Shown: positions 16,592-26,103, numbered from the stretch's first letter. The stretch: DNA of 53,695 bases from Erysipelotrichaceae bacterium (GCA_030525525.1 JAUNEN010000009.1:1-53695), one strand, 5' to 3'. The notes: generated from the sequence alone by a model not told the origin. Made by a program: numbers and translations.

Positions 16592-19500
16592 AAACAGACC
16601 TTTCAATGTTTGATCCCATGCAGAGAAGCATCATCACCGAAAACAGCGGCAGGGATATCGTTGTCGGCGCAAGTGCAGGAGCCGGCAAAACGATGGTTCT
16701 GGTTTCCCGTATTCTCAAAAGATGCATGGATGACAGAATCAATGTCAGCCGCATTCTGGCACTGACATTCACATCGGCAGCTGCCGAAGAAATGAAAAAC
16801 CGTCTGTCCAGACAGTTCCATGAACTGCGTGAAAAGACGGATGACGAAGAAGAAAAAGCATATATCGATTCGCAGATCACACAGCTTGTCAACGCGGATA
16901 TCACAACCATTGACTCCTATTGCCTGAGCATTATCCAGCGCTTTTCAGCTGTCATCGGTCTTGATCCTGCTTCCGCGCAGAATATCCTTTCCGAAGGCAA
17001 GAATGAACAGCTTCAGACAGAGGCGTTCCGTCTTTCCATGAATCAACTGGCAGATACTCCCGAAGGCTTTGAAAACATGCTTGCCTTATGTCAGTATTTC
17101 TCACCGCGCCCGGAAGATTATTCAAGACTGTATCAGATTGTCAAAACGATCAATCTCCATGCGCAAAGTGCAGTCGATCCGAAAGAGTGGTATCAGAGAT
17201 GCCGTGAAAACTACATTCCTTTCAGCACAATCCGTCAGCTTCCCGATGCAATCAGAAATGCATGGTTTGATCTGCTGGGTGAAGAATGCGGCATCATTCT
17301 TGAATATGCGGCAAGCATCCATGAAAAGATCACTGAAGAGCCGGATAAGAAAATCAAACCGGAAATGATCATCCAGACGATCAATCTGTTCAATCATGCG
17401 ATGGAGTGCATCAAAGATCAGGATTATGACGGCTATCTGGTCCTGTTAAAAGATGCAGCTGTCAATAAAATTCCCAAAAGCGCAGACACAGAGACCGAGC
17501 TCATGCGCACAATCATGCATGATCACATCTCACATCTGCTTGAGATCAGCTATGAACAGTCTGCCTTTGCCGGAAACTCTGCCCTGCACACACAGATTGT
17601 GCATTCGCTCATTGATCTGGCTGAGCTGACTTCCGAAACATTCGCCGCCCTCAAGCGCAGCATTTCGGCAATGAACTTCTCCGACATGGAGCGCTATGCG
17701 CTGCAGATTCTGAAGGCTTCCGATGCAAGAATTGCCCTCAAGCTGAATCACTCCTTCGATGAAATCATGATCGATGAATTCCAGGATACCAGCTATCTGC
17801 AGGATACGATCCTGACAACCATTGCCAAGGCCGATCGCAACATCCCTGTTTTCAGAGTCGGCGATGTCAAGCAGTCCATCTACCGCTTCCGTCAGGCAAA
17901 ACCTGAACTGATGCGAAGAATGATGGCTGATCCGGATACGGCAGTCTTCAACATGCTCTATAACTACAGATCGGACAAAGGCATTGTCGCATTTACCAAT
18001 CTGCTGTTTGAGAGACTGATGAATGTAGCAGGCAGTTCTGATCATTACGGCGATGAAGATCATGTCGATATCGGTACACTAAGGCAGGATGTCAGAAATG
18101 AAGAACCTGCCGTGCAGCTGGTACTGCTGAAAGATGCTGTGATTGATGAAGACGGCAAAAAGAAAAAACTTCCTGCTGCCGAAGCAAAAAAGCAGAAAGC
18201 ACAGTTCATTTCCGAAAAGATCTGCCAGATGATCAGTGAATCAGACGGAGCACTCTCCTTCAGAGATTTTGCTGTTCTTTCCCGCTCCCATGCCGATCAG
18301 ATTGTCCTGAGAAACAGCTTTGATGTTTATCACATTCCTTATGACATCGATGCCAGAGAAGGATTCTATCTTTCGGATCTTTGTCAGGATATTCTCAACA
18401 TTGCACGCGTTCTGCGTGATCCGTATGACGAAGTTGCCCTATGTGCCGTTCTGACAAGTCCGCTGTTCTCATTCAATGATGAACAGCTTGCAGAAGCACG
18501 CATCAAAGGCGATTCATTCGCTCAGTCGATCTATCAGATTTACCCTGAGATCTATGCACAGTTTGAGCAATACCGTACCATCATGAATGAAAACGGCATG
18601 GAAGCTCTGCTCAGCACAATTGCAAATACACCGGTCACACATGAAGCACATGAAGAAGAGATCTGCTTCTATGATGCCCTTTCCCGCAAGGATCAGGCAA
18701 ACTTCGATTATCTGTTTGATCTGACTGTTTCAGCTAATGTCAGCTCGCTCAGTGCACTGATCCGTGAAATGGAGCTCGGCGAAGCAGAAAATTCTTCCGA
18801 AGCAATTACCACCGGCAAAGGCGATGATGTTGTCACAGTCACAACCATCCATCATTCCAAAGGCCTGCAGTATAAGATTGTCTTCCTCTGGGGAGGCAGC
18901 GGCAACAAATTCTCCGATGGCAGAGAGGCAGTATTGATTGATGATGATCTGATGCTCGGCATCCGTGATATCGATTCAAAATACAGGATTGCCTTGCCGA
19001 CCGTGCAGCGCTTATGTGTGGAACACCGTATCAATAAAGATGATCTCGATGAATTCACTCGTGTTCTCTATGTCGCGGTTACCCGTGCCCAGAAACAGCT
19101 GATCATTGTCGACAATGAAGATGCAGAGCAGGAAAAACGCAGAGTCATTGATTACAGCGCACTCGATGAGCGAAGCGGAATTACGGGTCTCATCACAATG
19201 GCGCTTGATCATGAAGACTCGGTCACTGAAGGCGGACTTCTGGAGACTGTCCATGTCGATTTCAGTCCTTCCCCCGAAGAATATGCATGGGTCGGCGAAA
19301 GAAACCGGATTCCGAAACCCGAAAAACTGCCGAGACTCTGCATAAAAGAAGAGCCGCTGCCGGAAATCAGAACGCCGAGCTCACTTGAAAAATCAAGATC
19401 GCTCCTCTCTGCGGAAAGCGGAAAACCGGTTCTGCCTTCCTTTGCGCCGAAGAATACAGGCGGCACAAATTACGGTACCATGATGCATAAAGCATGCGAA

Positions 19501-19905
19501 GACATGCCGGATGATCAGGAATGGACACGTGAATTGTTAAGAAGCGTCATGGATCCTTCCCTCAATGAGAAAGCTCTCAATGATCTTTACATATTCGGTC
19601 ACAGCGACCTTTACGAGCGCTGCCGCAAACTGGAAATCCACAAGGAATATCCGTTCTACTTTGAAGATGAATCTGCCAGAATCAACGGAACGATTGACCT
19701 GGCCGCAGTCAGTGAGAAGAAAATTATCATCATTGACTTCAAAACAGACCGCATGACTCCGGCAGAAATTGCCGAAGAATATTCACCTCAGCTGAACACC
19801 TACCGCTCCGTCATGGCGTCATTCTATCCGGATGCCGACATTGAGCTTTATGCATGGAGCTTCTATAACGGGACTGCTGTCCCGATTGAAAAAGCCGGAA
19901 ACTGA
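16588..19905 (+). CDS. addA: AddA helicase-nuclease subunit
   Basis: 1105-residue superfamily-1 helicase with C-terminal nuclease; translocates on DNA from double-strand ends together with AddB. Walker A is GASAGAGKT (27-35), motif Ia is LALTFTSAAAEEM, motif II is DEFQD (396-400), motif III is GDVKQSIYRFR, and motifs V/VI are VTTIHHSKGLQY and RVLYVAVTRAQ. The nuclease site is IIDFKTDR with D1050/K1052 and QLNTYR. The length is somewhat below the about 1230 residues of Bacillus AddA. Its start lies inside the addB stop (ATGA), so translation is coupled. Confidence 0.95.
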   Translation: MKTDLSMFDPMQRSIITENSGRDIVVGASAGAGKTMVLVSRILKRCMDDRINVSRILALTFTSAAAEEMKNRLSRQFHELREKTDDEEEKAYIDSQITQLVNADITTIDSYCLSIIQRFSAVIGLDPASAQNILSEGKNEQLQTEAFRLSMNQLADTPEGFENMLALCQYFSPRPEDYSRLYQIVKTINLHAQSAVDPKEWYQRCRENYIPFSTIRQLPDAIRNAWFDLLGEECGIILEYAASIHEKITEEPDKKIKPEMIIQTINLFNHAMECIKDQDYDGYLVLLKDAAVNKIPKSADTETELMRTIMHDHISHLLEISYEQSAFAGNSALHTQIVHSLIDLAELTSETFAALKRSISAMNFSDMERYALQILKASDARIALKLNHSFDEIMIDEFQDTSYLQDTILTTIAKADRNIPVFRVGDVKQSIYRFRQAKPELMRRMMADPDTAVFNMLYNYRSDKGIVAFTNLLFERLMNVAGSSDHYGDEDHVDIGTLRQDVRNEEPAVQLVLLKDAVIDEDGKKKKLPAAEAKKQKAQFISEKICQMISESDGALSFRDFAVLSRSHADQIVLRNSFDVYHIPYDIDAREGFYLSDLCQDILNIARVLRDPYDEVALCAVLTSPLFSFNDEQLAEARIKGDSFAQSIYQIYPEIYAQFEQYRTIMNENGMEALLSTIANTPVTHEAHEEEICFYDALSRKDQANFDYLFDLTVSANVSSLSALIREMELGEAENSSEAITTGKGDDVVTVTTIHHSKGLQYKIVFLWGGSGNKFSDGREAVLIDDDLMLGIRDIDSKYRIALPTVQRLCVEHRINKDDLDEFTRVLYVAVTRAQKQLIIVDNEDAEQEKRRVIDYSALDERSGITGLITMALDHEDSVTEGGLLETVHVDFSPSPEEYAWVGERNRIPKPEKLPRLCIKEEPLPEIRTPSSLEKSRSLLSAESGKPVLPSFAPKNTGGTNYGTMMHKACEDMPDDQEWTRELLRSVMDPSLNEKALNDLYIFGHSDLYERCRKLEIHKEYPFYFEDESARINGTIDLAAVSEKKIIIIDFKTDRMTPAEIAEEYSPQLNTYRSVMASFYPDADIELYAWSFYNGTAVPIEKAGN

Positions 19906-19920
19906 TTTCCGACTTTTTTA
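19894..19920 (+). terminator. Intrinsic terminator of addBA
   Basis: CGGAAA and TTTCCG pair around a CTGA loop; a run of Ts follows. The stem overlaps the addA stop codon. Confidence 0.75.
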
Positions 19921-19934
19921 TAATATCTGATTGT

Positions 19935-20393
19935 TCACAGACGGCAGTATTCAAGATAGCTTGTCTCATCTTCTTCAGCCCGTACAAAGCCATAGCGCTC
20001 CAGGAATTCAAAGGCTGTGTTGGATTTGCAGATGCGCACCCAGAGTTCCGTGATGCCGCTCTTTTTGGCAGCAGCTTTAAGAGCCCCAAGTGCCCATCGT
20101 CCATAGCCGCATAAGCGTCTTCTTGCGTCAATCAGCAATTCCATCTCATAGCGGTTTGTTTCCTGATTCAGTTCATAGGAAACTGAGCCGACAAAATCAT
20201 TGCAGCCGGGGCAGTAGATCAGACGGTAGTATTTTTCGGAAGGATCCGCCTCTACAAATCTGTCATAGAAGTCCTTCCACTCCTCTTTTGGAAATTCAAC
20301 GGTTTTCCCGAACCAGCTCATTGTCCTCTCTGAGGACAGCAGCTTTCGGCGGTAGGACAGTTCACTGTATTCAGGTTTGATTAATTCGGGCAT
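19935..20393 (-). CDS. GNAT-family N-acetyltransferase
   Basis: 152 residues, cytosolic acyl-CoA-dependent transferase fold. The central part DFVGSVSYELN...YEMELLIDARRRLCGYGRWAL is the GNAT acetyl-CoA motif A (R/Q-x-x-G-x-G/A pattern as RRRLCGYGRWA), followed by KAAAKKSGITELWVRICKSNTAFEFLERYGF, motif B. ATG 20393 is chosen because GAGGAG lies nine bases upstream. Longer readings from 20426 or 20456 have no site, and the last begins inside the terminator of the neighbouring gene. The substrate is not predictable. Confidence 0.8.
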   Translation of the reverse strand: MPELIKPEYSELSYRRKLLSSERTMSWFGKTVEFPKEEWKDFYDRFVEADPSEKYYRLIYCPGCNDFVGSVSYELNQETNRYEMELLIDARRRLCGYGRWALGALKAAAKKSGITELWVRICKSNTAFEFLERYGFVRAEEDETSYLEYCRL

Positions 20394-20453
20394 AGATGCA
20401 TACTCCTCGTCTGACACATCAATCATACAACCATGCATGAGAATAACCAACAT

Positions 20454-20480
20454 CAAAAGCAGCCGTTTCAGGCTGCCTTT
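20454..20480 (-). terminator. Intrinsic terminator of the amidohydrolase operon
   Basis: Minus strand GGCAGCC, a TGAAAC-type loop and GGCTGC, then TTTTG. It ends the aldo/keto reductase-larC-amidohydrolase unit. Confidence 0.7.
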
Positions 20481-20483
20481 GCT

Positions 20484-21620
20484 TTAAATCCGTCTTCCGT
20501 CAATCAGAACGGTTTCAATCACTGACGAACTGTCAAAGCAGGAACCGGAAGCGATGACAATATCTGCATCCTTTCCTTCTTCAATAGAACCCACTCTGTC
20601 AGAGACACCGATATGTTCGGCCGCATTCAGAGTAATTGCCTTGAGTGCATCAAACTCATCCATGCCGCATTTGACAGCCATGCCTGCGCACAAAGGCAGA
20701 TACTGCTGTTCAATGACCGGTGAATCGGTGATGATTGAAACATGGCATCCTCTTTTTGCAAGAATACCGGGTGTTTCAAATGTTTTGTTGCGGACTTCAA
20801 TCTTGGTTGCGTGCGTCAGAGTCGGTCCGACGGCCAGCATATATTCCTTGGCAGCTTCCAGCTGATCGGGAATCAGATGACCTTCCGTAACATGCTCAAG
20901 TGTCATCTTCACATCAAACTCTCTGGCAATGCGGATCGCTGTCAGAATGTCATTTGCCTGATGGGCATGGACCTTGAGCGGAATCTGTTTTTTCAGCACC
21001 GGAATCATCGCTTCGCATTTGTAATCGAATTTCGGCATTTTGGCCGGATCGCCGGCAGCTGCTTCCTTGCGGGCAAGATAATCCATCGAAACATAAAGCA
21101 TATTTCTGATCACTGCCGCCGTGGACATTCTAGCCGAATTTCCTTTTTCGCGATAGCAGCGCTTGGGATTTTCACCGAGTGCACATTTCATTGCGACCGG
21201 CTCTCTGATGATCATTTCATCAACAGAAACACCGGTTGTCTTGACGGCAATCCATGTACCGCCGATCGCATTGGAACTGCCCTGTCCGGTTGCGACAGTC
21301 GTGACACCGCCTTTGGCTGCGAATGCAACGGAAGGATCAAAGGGATTGAAGGAATCAATCGCTCTCATCTGCGGTGTGCAGATATCGCCGAGCTCGTTGT
21401 AATCCTTTCCTTCCACACCAACGCCGTATCCGTCCAGTCCGAGATGGCAATGTGCTTCCACAAAGCCGGGATAGATATTTCTGCATGCGGCATCGATGAC
21501 ATCTTCATCATCAAAGTCACTGCCGATCGAAACGATCTTTCCGTCTCTGATCAGGATCTCGGCATAAAACGGTTCACGATGTACGGCATCGAAAATCAGG
21601 CCGTTTTTAATAACTGTCAT
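20484..21620 (-). CDS. Metal-dependent amidohydrolase
   Basis: 378 residues of the amidohydrolase superfamily, imidazolonepropionase-related branch. The HxH metal pair is H57/H59 in VEAHCHLG; further ligands are H218/H220 (KVHAHQAND), H243 or H248 (LEHVTEGH) and D299 (ITDSP). C-terminal AADRVGSIEEGKDADIVI-like text (here DRVGSIEEGKDADIV) is the standard superfamily ending. The substrate is unknown. Its ATG overlaps the larC stop (ATGA) and has AAGAGG upstream, so it is translationally coupled to the nickel-cofactor gene, an unusual partner. Confidence 0.85.
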   Translation of the reverse strand: MTVIKNGLIFDAVHREPFYAEILIRDGKIVSIGSDFDDEDVIDAACRNIYPGFVEAHCHLGLDGYGVGVEGKDYNELGDICTPQMRAIDSFNPFDPSVAFAAKGGVTTVATGQGSSNAIGGTWIAVKTTGVSVDEMIIREPVAMKCALGENPKRCYREKGNSARMSTAAVIRNMLYVSMDYLARKEAAAGDPAKMPKFDYKCEAMIPVLKKQIPLKVHAHQANDILTAIRIAREFDVKMTLEHVTEGHLIPDQLEAAKEYMLAVGPTLTHATKIEVRNKTFETPGILAKRGCHVSIITDSPVIEQQYLPLCAGMAVKCGMDEFDALKAITLNAAEHIGVSDRVGSIEEGKDADIVIASGSCFDSSSVIETVLIDGRRI

Positions 21621-22882
21621 AATTCCTCTTTTGCCTTCAGAATTGCTTCTCTGATCTCTTCAATGCTCTTGTTCTGTTCACGGGCAATCTTTGCCAGATC
21701 TTCGTATTCGAGCTTTTCACGCACTGTTCCGTAGCCTTCCGATCTCTTCAGTCTCACTTCACCGAATTCGGTATTCAGTGTGACAATACTTCTTTTCAGA
21801 CCGTGCCTTTCACAGGTATATTCACGGATTCCGAGCGTTGTCAGATGGCGGAACATCAGTTCCATCATCTTTTCGGCATCATCCGCTCTGCACATACATG
21901 TAAAGACAACACCCGGTCTGTTCTTTTTCATATGTACCGGAGTGATGTAAACATCAAGAGCTCCTGCCGCAAATAATTCATCCATTGCAAAGCCGATCTC
22001 TTCCGGTGACTCATCATCGAGATTGCAGACAAGCTCTTTGATTGCGTTTGATCCGCCTGTCTCACCGACAAAAGCACGTACGCAGTTTGCTGTGGAGAAG
22101 TCTTTCATACCCATGCCATAGCCTGTCTTTTCAACTGCCATAACGGGCATTGTCTCAAATGAATCAGCAAAGTATTTCAGAAGAGCTGCACCTGTCGGTG
22201 TGCAGAGCTCACCCTTTTCTCTTCCTGCATATGTCGGGACGCCTCTCAGAATATATGCAGTTGCAGGTGTCGGTACCGGCAGAACGCCGTGTGCACATCT
22301 GACAAATCCGCTGCCGAGTGCAACCGGCGAAGCAACAACACGGTCAGGATTGATCATTTCCATTAACATGCATACACCTGTTACATCCGTGATCGCATCA
22401 AGACTGCCTACCTCATGGAAATGAATTTCTTCAACAGGTCTGCCATGTGCATTGCTTTCTGCTTCAGCAATCAGTCCGTATACTGCAAGTACATCTTTTT
22501 TGACTTTGTCAGATACATCAAATCCGTTGACGATGCGTTCAACATCAGCCAGGGATGTATGGTGATGGTGGTGATGATGTTCGTGATCATGGTCTTCATC
22601 ATCGTGGTGGTGATGCTCGTGGTCATGGTCTTCATCATCATGGTGATGATGGTGCTCATGAGAAAGATCATCGCTGATCTCTTCTTCTCCGTTGATCACA
22701 ACCGACATATGGGTTCCCTTGATTCCGCATTTGAAGGAGTCTGATGCACTCACCTCAACACCGGGAATTTTCAATGAATTCATTTTTTCAACAAATGCTT
22801 CACGGCCGACAAGCTCGCTGAGTGCGCCCATCAACATGTCGCCCGCAGCGCCCATATTGCATTCAAGATAGAGTATTTTCAT
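21617..22882 (-). CDS. larC: LarC, nickel-pincer cofactor biosynthesis protein
   Basis: 421 residues. LarC is the CTP-dependent nickel insertase for the pincer cofactor of lactate racemase and LarA homologues. The N-terminus LYLECNMGAAGDMLMGAL and the later FHEVGSLDAITDV and GELCTPTGAALL are the family hallmarks. A histidine/aspartate-rich insert at residues 75-108 (22559-22660) probably binds or stores nickel. The gene is one continuous frame, unlike L. plantarum larC1/larC2, which needs a frameshift. LarA, LarB and LarE are absent from this window. It starts four bases after the aldo/keto reductase stop, with AAAGG as ribosome binding site. Confidence 0.92.
   Translation of the reverse strand: MKILYLECNMGAAGDMLMGALSELVGREAFVEKMNSLKIPGVEVSASDSFKCGIKGTHMSVVINGEEEISDDLSHEHHHHHDDEDHDHEHHHHDDEDHDHEHHHHHHHTSLADVERIVNGFDVSDKVKKDVLAVYGLIAEAESNAHGRPVEEIHFHEVGSLDAITDVTGVCMLMEMINPDRVVASPVALGSGFVRCAHGVLPVPTPATAYILRGVPTYAGREKGELCTPTGAALLKYFADSFETMPVMAVEKTGYGMGMKDFSTANCVRAFVGETGGSNAIKELVCNLDDESPEEIGFAMDELFAAGALDVYITPVHMKKNRPGVVFTCMCRADDAEKMMELMFRHLTTLGIREYTCERHGLKRSIVTLNTEFGEVRLKRSEGYGTVREKLEYEDLAKIAREQNKSIEEIREAILKAKEEL
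22559..22660 (-). repeat. Histidine/aspartate-rich tandem repeat within larC
   Basis: Two near-perfect copies of a 36-base unit encode DDEDHDHEHHHH, flanked by further His codons, with mixed CAC and CAT use. Likely a nickel-binding tract. Confidence 0.85.
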
Positions 22883-22885
22883 CGG

Positions 22886-24010
22886 TTACCTTTCCAGTTC
22901 AGCTGCAGCCTTTTCAAGCCAGCTTGTAATTTCAATGTGCTGAGGGCATGCGTCTTCGCACTGCAGACAGTGAATGCATTCGGAAGCTTTTCCGCCTTCC
23001 TTGACTGCACCTGCATAGCGTCTTACCGCATCATCATACTGCCCATAGATGAGATTTCTGTTCATGGCTGTGAAGATACCCGGAATGTTGATCTGCATCG
23101 GGCATCCCTTTGTGCAGTATCTGCATGATGTGCACTTGATCTGTGTAATTTCGGAAAGTGCCTTCTGTGCCTTTTCGATTGTTGCTTTTTCTTCTTCATC
23201 CAGAGGCTTGAAGTCAGACATGTAGGAAAGATTGTCTTCCATCTGATCAATTGTGCTCATACCGGAGAGAACTACCATGACCTGATCAAGGCTGGCCGCA
23301 AAGCGGATTGCCCACGAAGCGTTGGAAACTTCCGGGTTGGCTGCCTTGAGAATGTCTGTGATCTGCTCGGGAGGATTGGCCAGTGTGCCGCCTTTGACCG
23401 GCTCCATGACAACAACCGGTTTGTTATGCTTGACGCATACTTCATAAACCTTGCGGGACTGAACAATCGGATCATCCCAGTCAGCGTAGTTGATCTGCAG
23501 CTGAACAAATTCAGCATCCGGATGCTTTTCCAGAATTTCTTCAAGGACATCGGCAGAATCATGGAAGGAGAATCCATAATGCTTGATCAGTCCTTTTTCC
23601 TTTGCTTCTTTGACGAAATCCCAGATTCCGTATTTTTCGTAATTGTCGATATTTTCTTTGCTTAATGCATGGAGAAGATAGAAATCAAAATATCCTGCAC
23701 CGGTGCGCTCAAGTGAAGTCTGAAGCTGTTTTTTCGCTTCTTCTTCGTTGGCTGCCGCCCAGTTGCCTGCGTTCAGCTTTGTCGCAAGATAATATGCTTC
23801 ACGCGGATATCTGTCGACAAGAGCCTGTTTGACTACTTCTTCAGATCCCTGATAAACATATGCTGTATCAACATACTTAAGACCTGACGCAAGGAACCGG
23901 TCAACCATTTTCTTGACCTGTTCGATGTCAAAAGACTTGTCCTCAAAGCGGGGCAGACGCATCATACCGAAACCGAGTTTCGGCATTTCTGTACCAAAGA
24001 ATTCTTTCAT
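22886..24010 (-). CDS. Aldo/keto reductase with C-terminal 4Fe-4S ferredoxin domain
   Basis: 374 residues. The N-terminal TIM-barrel shows LGFGMMRLP, YVDTAYVYQGSE with the catalytic Asp and Tyr, and YLATKL with the Lys. The C-terminal part has two cluster motifs, CTSCRYCTKGCP and CIHCLQCEDACP, as in the large family of iron-sulfur aldo/keto reductases of anaerobes. ATG 24010 is used because AGGAGG precedes it; the in-frame start at 24043 has none. First gene of an operon with larC and the amidohydrolase. Substrate unknown. Confidence 0.88.
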   Translation of the reverse strand: MKEFFGTEMPKLGFGMMRLPRFEDKSFDIEQVKKMVDRFLASGLKYVDTAYVYQGSEEVVKQALVDRYPREAYYLATKLNAGNWAAANEEEAKKQLQTSLERTGAGYFDFYLLHALSKENIDNYEKYGIWDFVKEAKEKGLIKHYGFSFHDSADVLEEILEKHPDAEFVQLQINYADWDDPIVQSRKVYEVCVKHNKPVVVMEPVKGGTLANPPEQITDILKAANPEVSNASWAIRFAASLDQVMVVLSGMSTIDQMEDNLSYMSDFKPLDEEEKATIEKAQKALSEITQIKCTSCRYCTKGCPMQINIPGIFTAMNRNLIYGQYDDAVRRYAGAVKEGGKASECIHCLQCEDACPQHIEITSWLEKAAAELER

Positions 24011-24091
24011 ATGATTTTTTCCTCCTCGTTTGTTTTCAGGCATGACAATTATAGCGTATCAATCCTGCATATATTGCGAATTTGCATTGAA

Positions 24092-24586
24092 TCAGATGAA
24101 CTGTCTGAACTCTGCCCACCTGACAGAAATTCCTTTTTCCTGAAGCAATCTGTACAGATCGTCTCCCTTCAGAAAAACAGTTGCCGTATTGATCAAAGGA
24201 TGAAGTCCGATCAGTCTGTTCTGAAAGCGTATATCGATGACTGCCTCAACAGATTGTTCTTCATCATTGAAGATTCCGAACAGACTCGCACTTTCTTTCT
24301 TCAGCCTCAGAATGCGTTCAAAATCACGGTCTGATGCATAGGAAAGCGGTCGGGTACCGAGTATATGTTTCAATGCTTTGAGATCGGGTTTCATTGATCT
24401 GTCCGTACTTAAGAGATAATAGTTCTTCTTTTTATCATCCCTGAGAAAGAGAGTGAGTGCGATATCCTTCCCATGTTCAGGATTCAGTGAAAACAGATCC
24501 TCCATTGAAAATACAGGCGGATGTTCCTCATAGATATAATCAATCTTTTCTTTTTCAAGCAGCTTCAGAATTTCTTTCTTGTTCAT
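24092..24586 (-). CDS. YbaK/ProX-like aminoacyl-tRNA deacylase
   Basis: 164 residues of the YbaK/prolyl-tRNA editing fold. LLEKEKIDYIYEEHPPVFSMEDL is the typical N-terminal pattern of ProX/PrdX proteins, with KNYYLLSTDRSMKPDLKALK and a conserved basic residue next. It likely hydrolyses mischarged tRNA, probably Ala-tRNAPro, in trans. It overlaps the 3' end of the radical SAM gene by 32 bases and has GAAGGA upstream, so it is the last gene of the NUDIX-radical SAM-deacylase operon. Confidence 0.8.
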   Translation of the reverse strand: MNKKEILKLLEKEKIDYIYEEHPPVFSMEDLFSLNPEHGKDIALTLFLRDDKKKNYYLLSTDRSMKPDLKALKHILGTRPLSYASDRDFERILRLKKESASLFGIFNDEEQSVEAVIDIRFQNRLIGLHPLINTATVFLKGDDLYRLLQEKGISVRWAEFRQFI

Positions 24587-25502
24587 ATTTCCTTCTGCAT
24601 CCCTGGGTAATATTTTTAACCTTGAGTGTATGTGAAATCAGATTGAGCACTCGCCTTTTATCCTTCGACCACAGCGGCGCCAGCAGATACTCCCCGTTCC
24701 CGTCCCCGCTGATTCTGTGGACAACGATTGATTCATCAAGTCTTCCGATGCATTCAGCGACGATCTCTGCATATTCTTCAATGCTTAATACATGGAAACT
24801 TTCGGGATCATTCTGATAAAGATCTCCCAGGTCAGTTCCTTTCAGATAGTGCAGCAGCTGCAGCTTGATGCCCTGGATTTTTGAATCATTCAGATAATCG
24901 ATTGTTTCATAAATCATTTCCGGTGTTTCATGAGGTAAACCGATGATTACATGAACAACGATATCAATGTCAATTTCATGAAGCCTTCGTACACATTCAT
25001 CAAACACAGACAGCGGATATCCCCTTCTGATCAACTGTGCACTTTCTTCATGGATTGTCTGCAAGCCAAGCTCGATCATAAAAAGCTTTTCAGGAAATCT
25101 TTCCTTCAGCTCTTTGAGTAAGGCAATCACGTCTTCTCCCATGCAGTCGGGTCTTGTCGCAATCGAGATGCCTGCAAATACCGGATCTTCAAGGGCTGAT
25201 TCAAAGAGCCTGCGGAGTCTTTCAACCGGTGCATATGTATTTGTATATGCCTGAAAGTAGGCAATATAGTCACCGTAAGATACATCCTGATGATTGAATA
25301 TCATATCTTCGGGTGAAAGTTTCTGACCTTCATAGCGGATGGCAAAATCACCTGATCCGCCCGCGCAGAAAATACAGCCTCTGTCTCCGATTGTCCCGTC
25401 TCTGTTGGGACAGGTCATACCGGCATTCAGAGCTGTTCTGTAAAGCTTTCTGCCATATCTGTTTTTGCACCAGGACGCAAAGGTAAGATAACGTTCGCTC
25501 AT
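24555..25502 (-). CDS. YtqA-type radical SAM protein (TIGR01212 family)
   Basis: 315 residues, cytosolic. The cluster motif is CPNRDGTIGDRGCIFC (C-x8-C... with CxxC), characteristic of the YtqA/YhcC family and close to Elp3-type enzymes. FAGISIATRPDCMGEDVIALL and the following LGLQTIHEESAQLIRRGY and VHVIIGLPHETPEM are the expected SAM-barrel segments. The substrate is unknown, though tRNA modification is suspected for relatives. Its start overlaps the NUDIX stop (ATGA), with GGAAGAG as ribosome binding site. Confidence 0.88.
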   Translation of the reverse strand: MSERYLTFASWCKNRYGRKLYRTALNAGMTCPNRDGTIGDRGCIFCAGGSGDFAIRYEGQKLSPEDMIFNHQDVSYGDYIAYFQAYTNTYAPVERLRRLFESALEDPVFAGISIATRPDCMGEDVIALLKELKERFPEKLFMIELGLQTIHEESAQLIRRGYPLSVFDECVRRLHEIDIDIVVHVIIGLPHETPEMIYETIDYLNDSKIQGIKLQLLHYLKGTDLGDLYQNDPESFHVLSIEEYAEIVAECIGRLDESIVVHRISGDGNGEYLLAPLWSKDKRRVLNLISHTLKVKNITQGCRRKYEQERNSEAA

Positions 25503-26080
25503 TGACTCTCTTCCTTTTCAAACAGAACTGCCATCTTTTCATTCAGTTTCTTATAAATATGCTCAATAAACCAGGGCTCGCTTGAGCGTACATAAACTTC
25601 TTCCGGCTTAAACCAGCCGACTGCCTTGTTTTCATCAGGTTTGTTATGAATGGACTGATGAGGATCTGCGACAAGCAGATAGGTCACATTCAGATGGAGA
25701 TGGCTGCTGACGTATTCTCCTTTTTTCACATGGCCGTCAACGGTCAGAACCTCCACGGAAAAAATATCTTCCGCATACGGTCTTACATCATGAATGCCGC
25801 TTTCCTCCTTCACTTCACGGATTGCAACATTCAGAAGATTTTCTTCACCATCCGCATGACCTCCGAGCCACGCCCATGAATCATACAGATTGTGATAAGC
25901 CATCAGAACTTCGGAATGGTCTTCCGACACAACCCATGCGGAAGCCGTCATATGAGCTGTTCTGTTTTCACGGGTAAAGATGTTCTTTGAATTCTCAAGA
26001 TGTTCAACGATTAAGTCTCTGTCTTTTTCTTCCTGTTCGTTGTAAGGAATGTATTGTTTCAGCTGTTCTTTCAGTGTCAT
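25499..26080 (-). CDS. NUDIX hydrolase
   Basis: 193 residues. The NUDIX box is complete: GHADGEENLLNVAIREVKEE followed by SGI, with the REVKEE glutamates for metal binding. Upstream, TAHMTASAWVVSEDHSEVLM is the usual entry strand. N-terminal about 40 residues form an additional helical part (QYIPYNEQEEKDRDLIVEHL). It hydrolyses a nucleoside diphosphate linked to some moiety; specificity cannot be read. No clear Shine-Dalgarno is seen before ATG 26080. First gene of an operon with the radical SAM and deacylase genes. Confidence 0.88.
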   Translation of the reverse strand: MTLKEQLKQYIPYNEQEEKDRDLIVEHLENSKNIFTRENRTAHMTASAWVVSEDHSEVLMAYHNLYDSWAWLGGHADGEENLLNVAIREVKEESGIHDVRPYAEDIFSVEVLTVDGHVKKGEYVSSHLHLNVTYLLVADPHQSIHNKPDENKAVGWFKPEEVYVRSSEPWFIEHIYKKLNEKMAVLFEKEESQ

Positions 26081-26103
26081 GACAATATCTTAATATATTC
26101 AGA

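Noticed and set aside
20742-21734. A 330-codon plus-strand frame opposite the amidohydrolase
   Set aside because: Long only because of codon bias on the coding strand; amidohydrolase motifs on the minus strand are unambiguous.
22471-22671. Open frames opposite or shifted over the larC His-rich tract, with strongly biased composition
   Set aside because: They arise only from the repetitive CAT/GAT codons of larC; no ribosome binding site.
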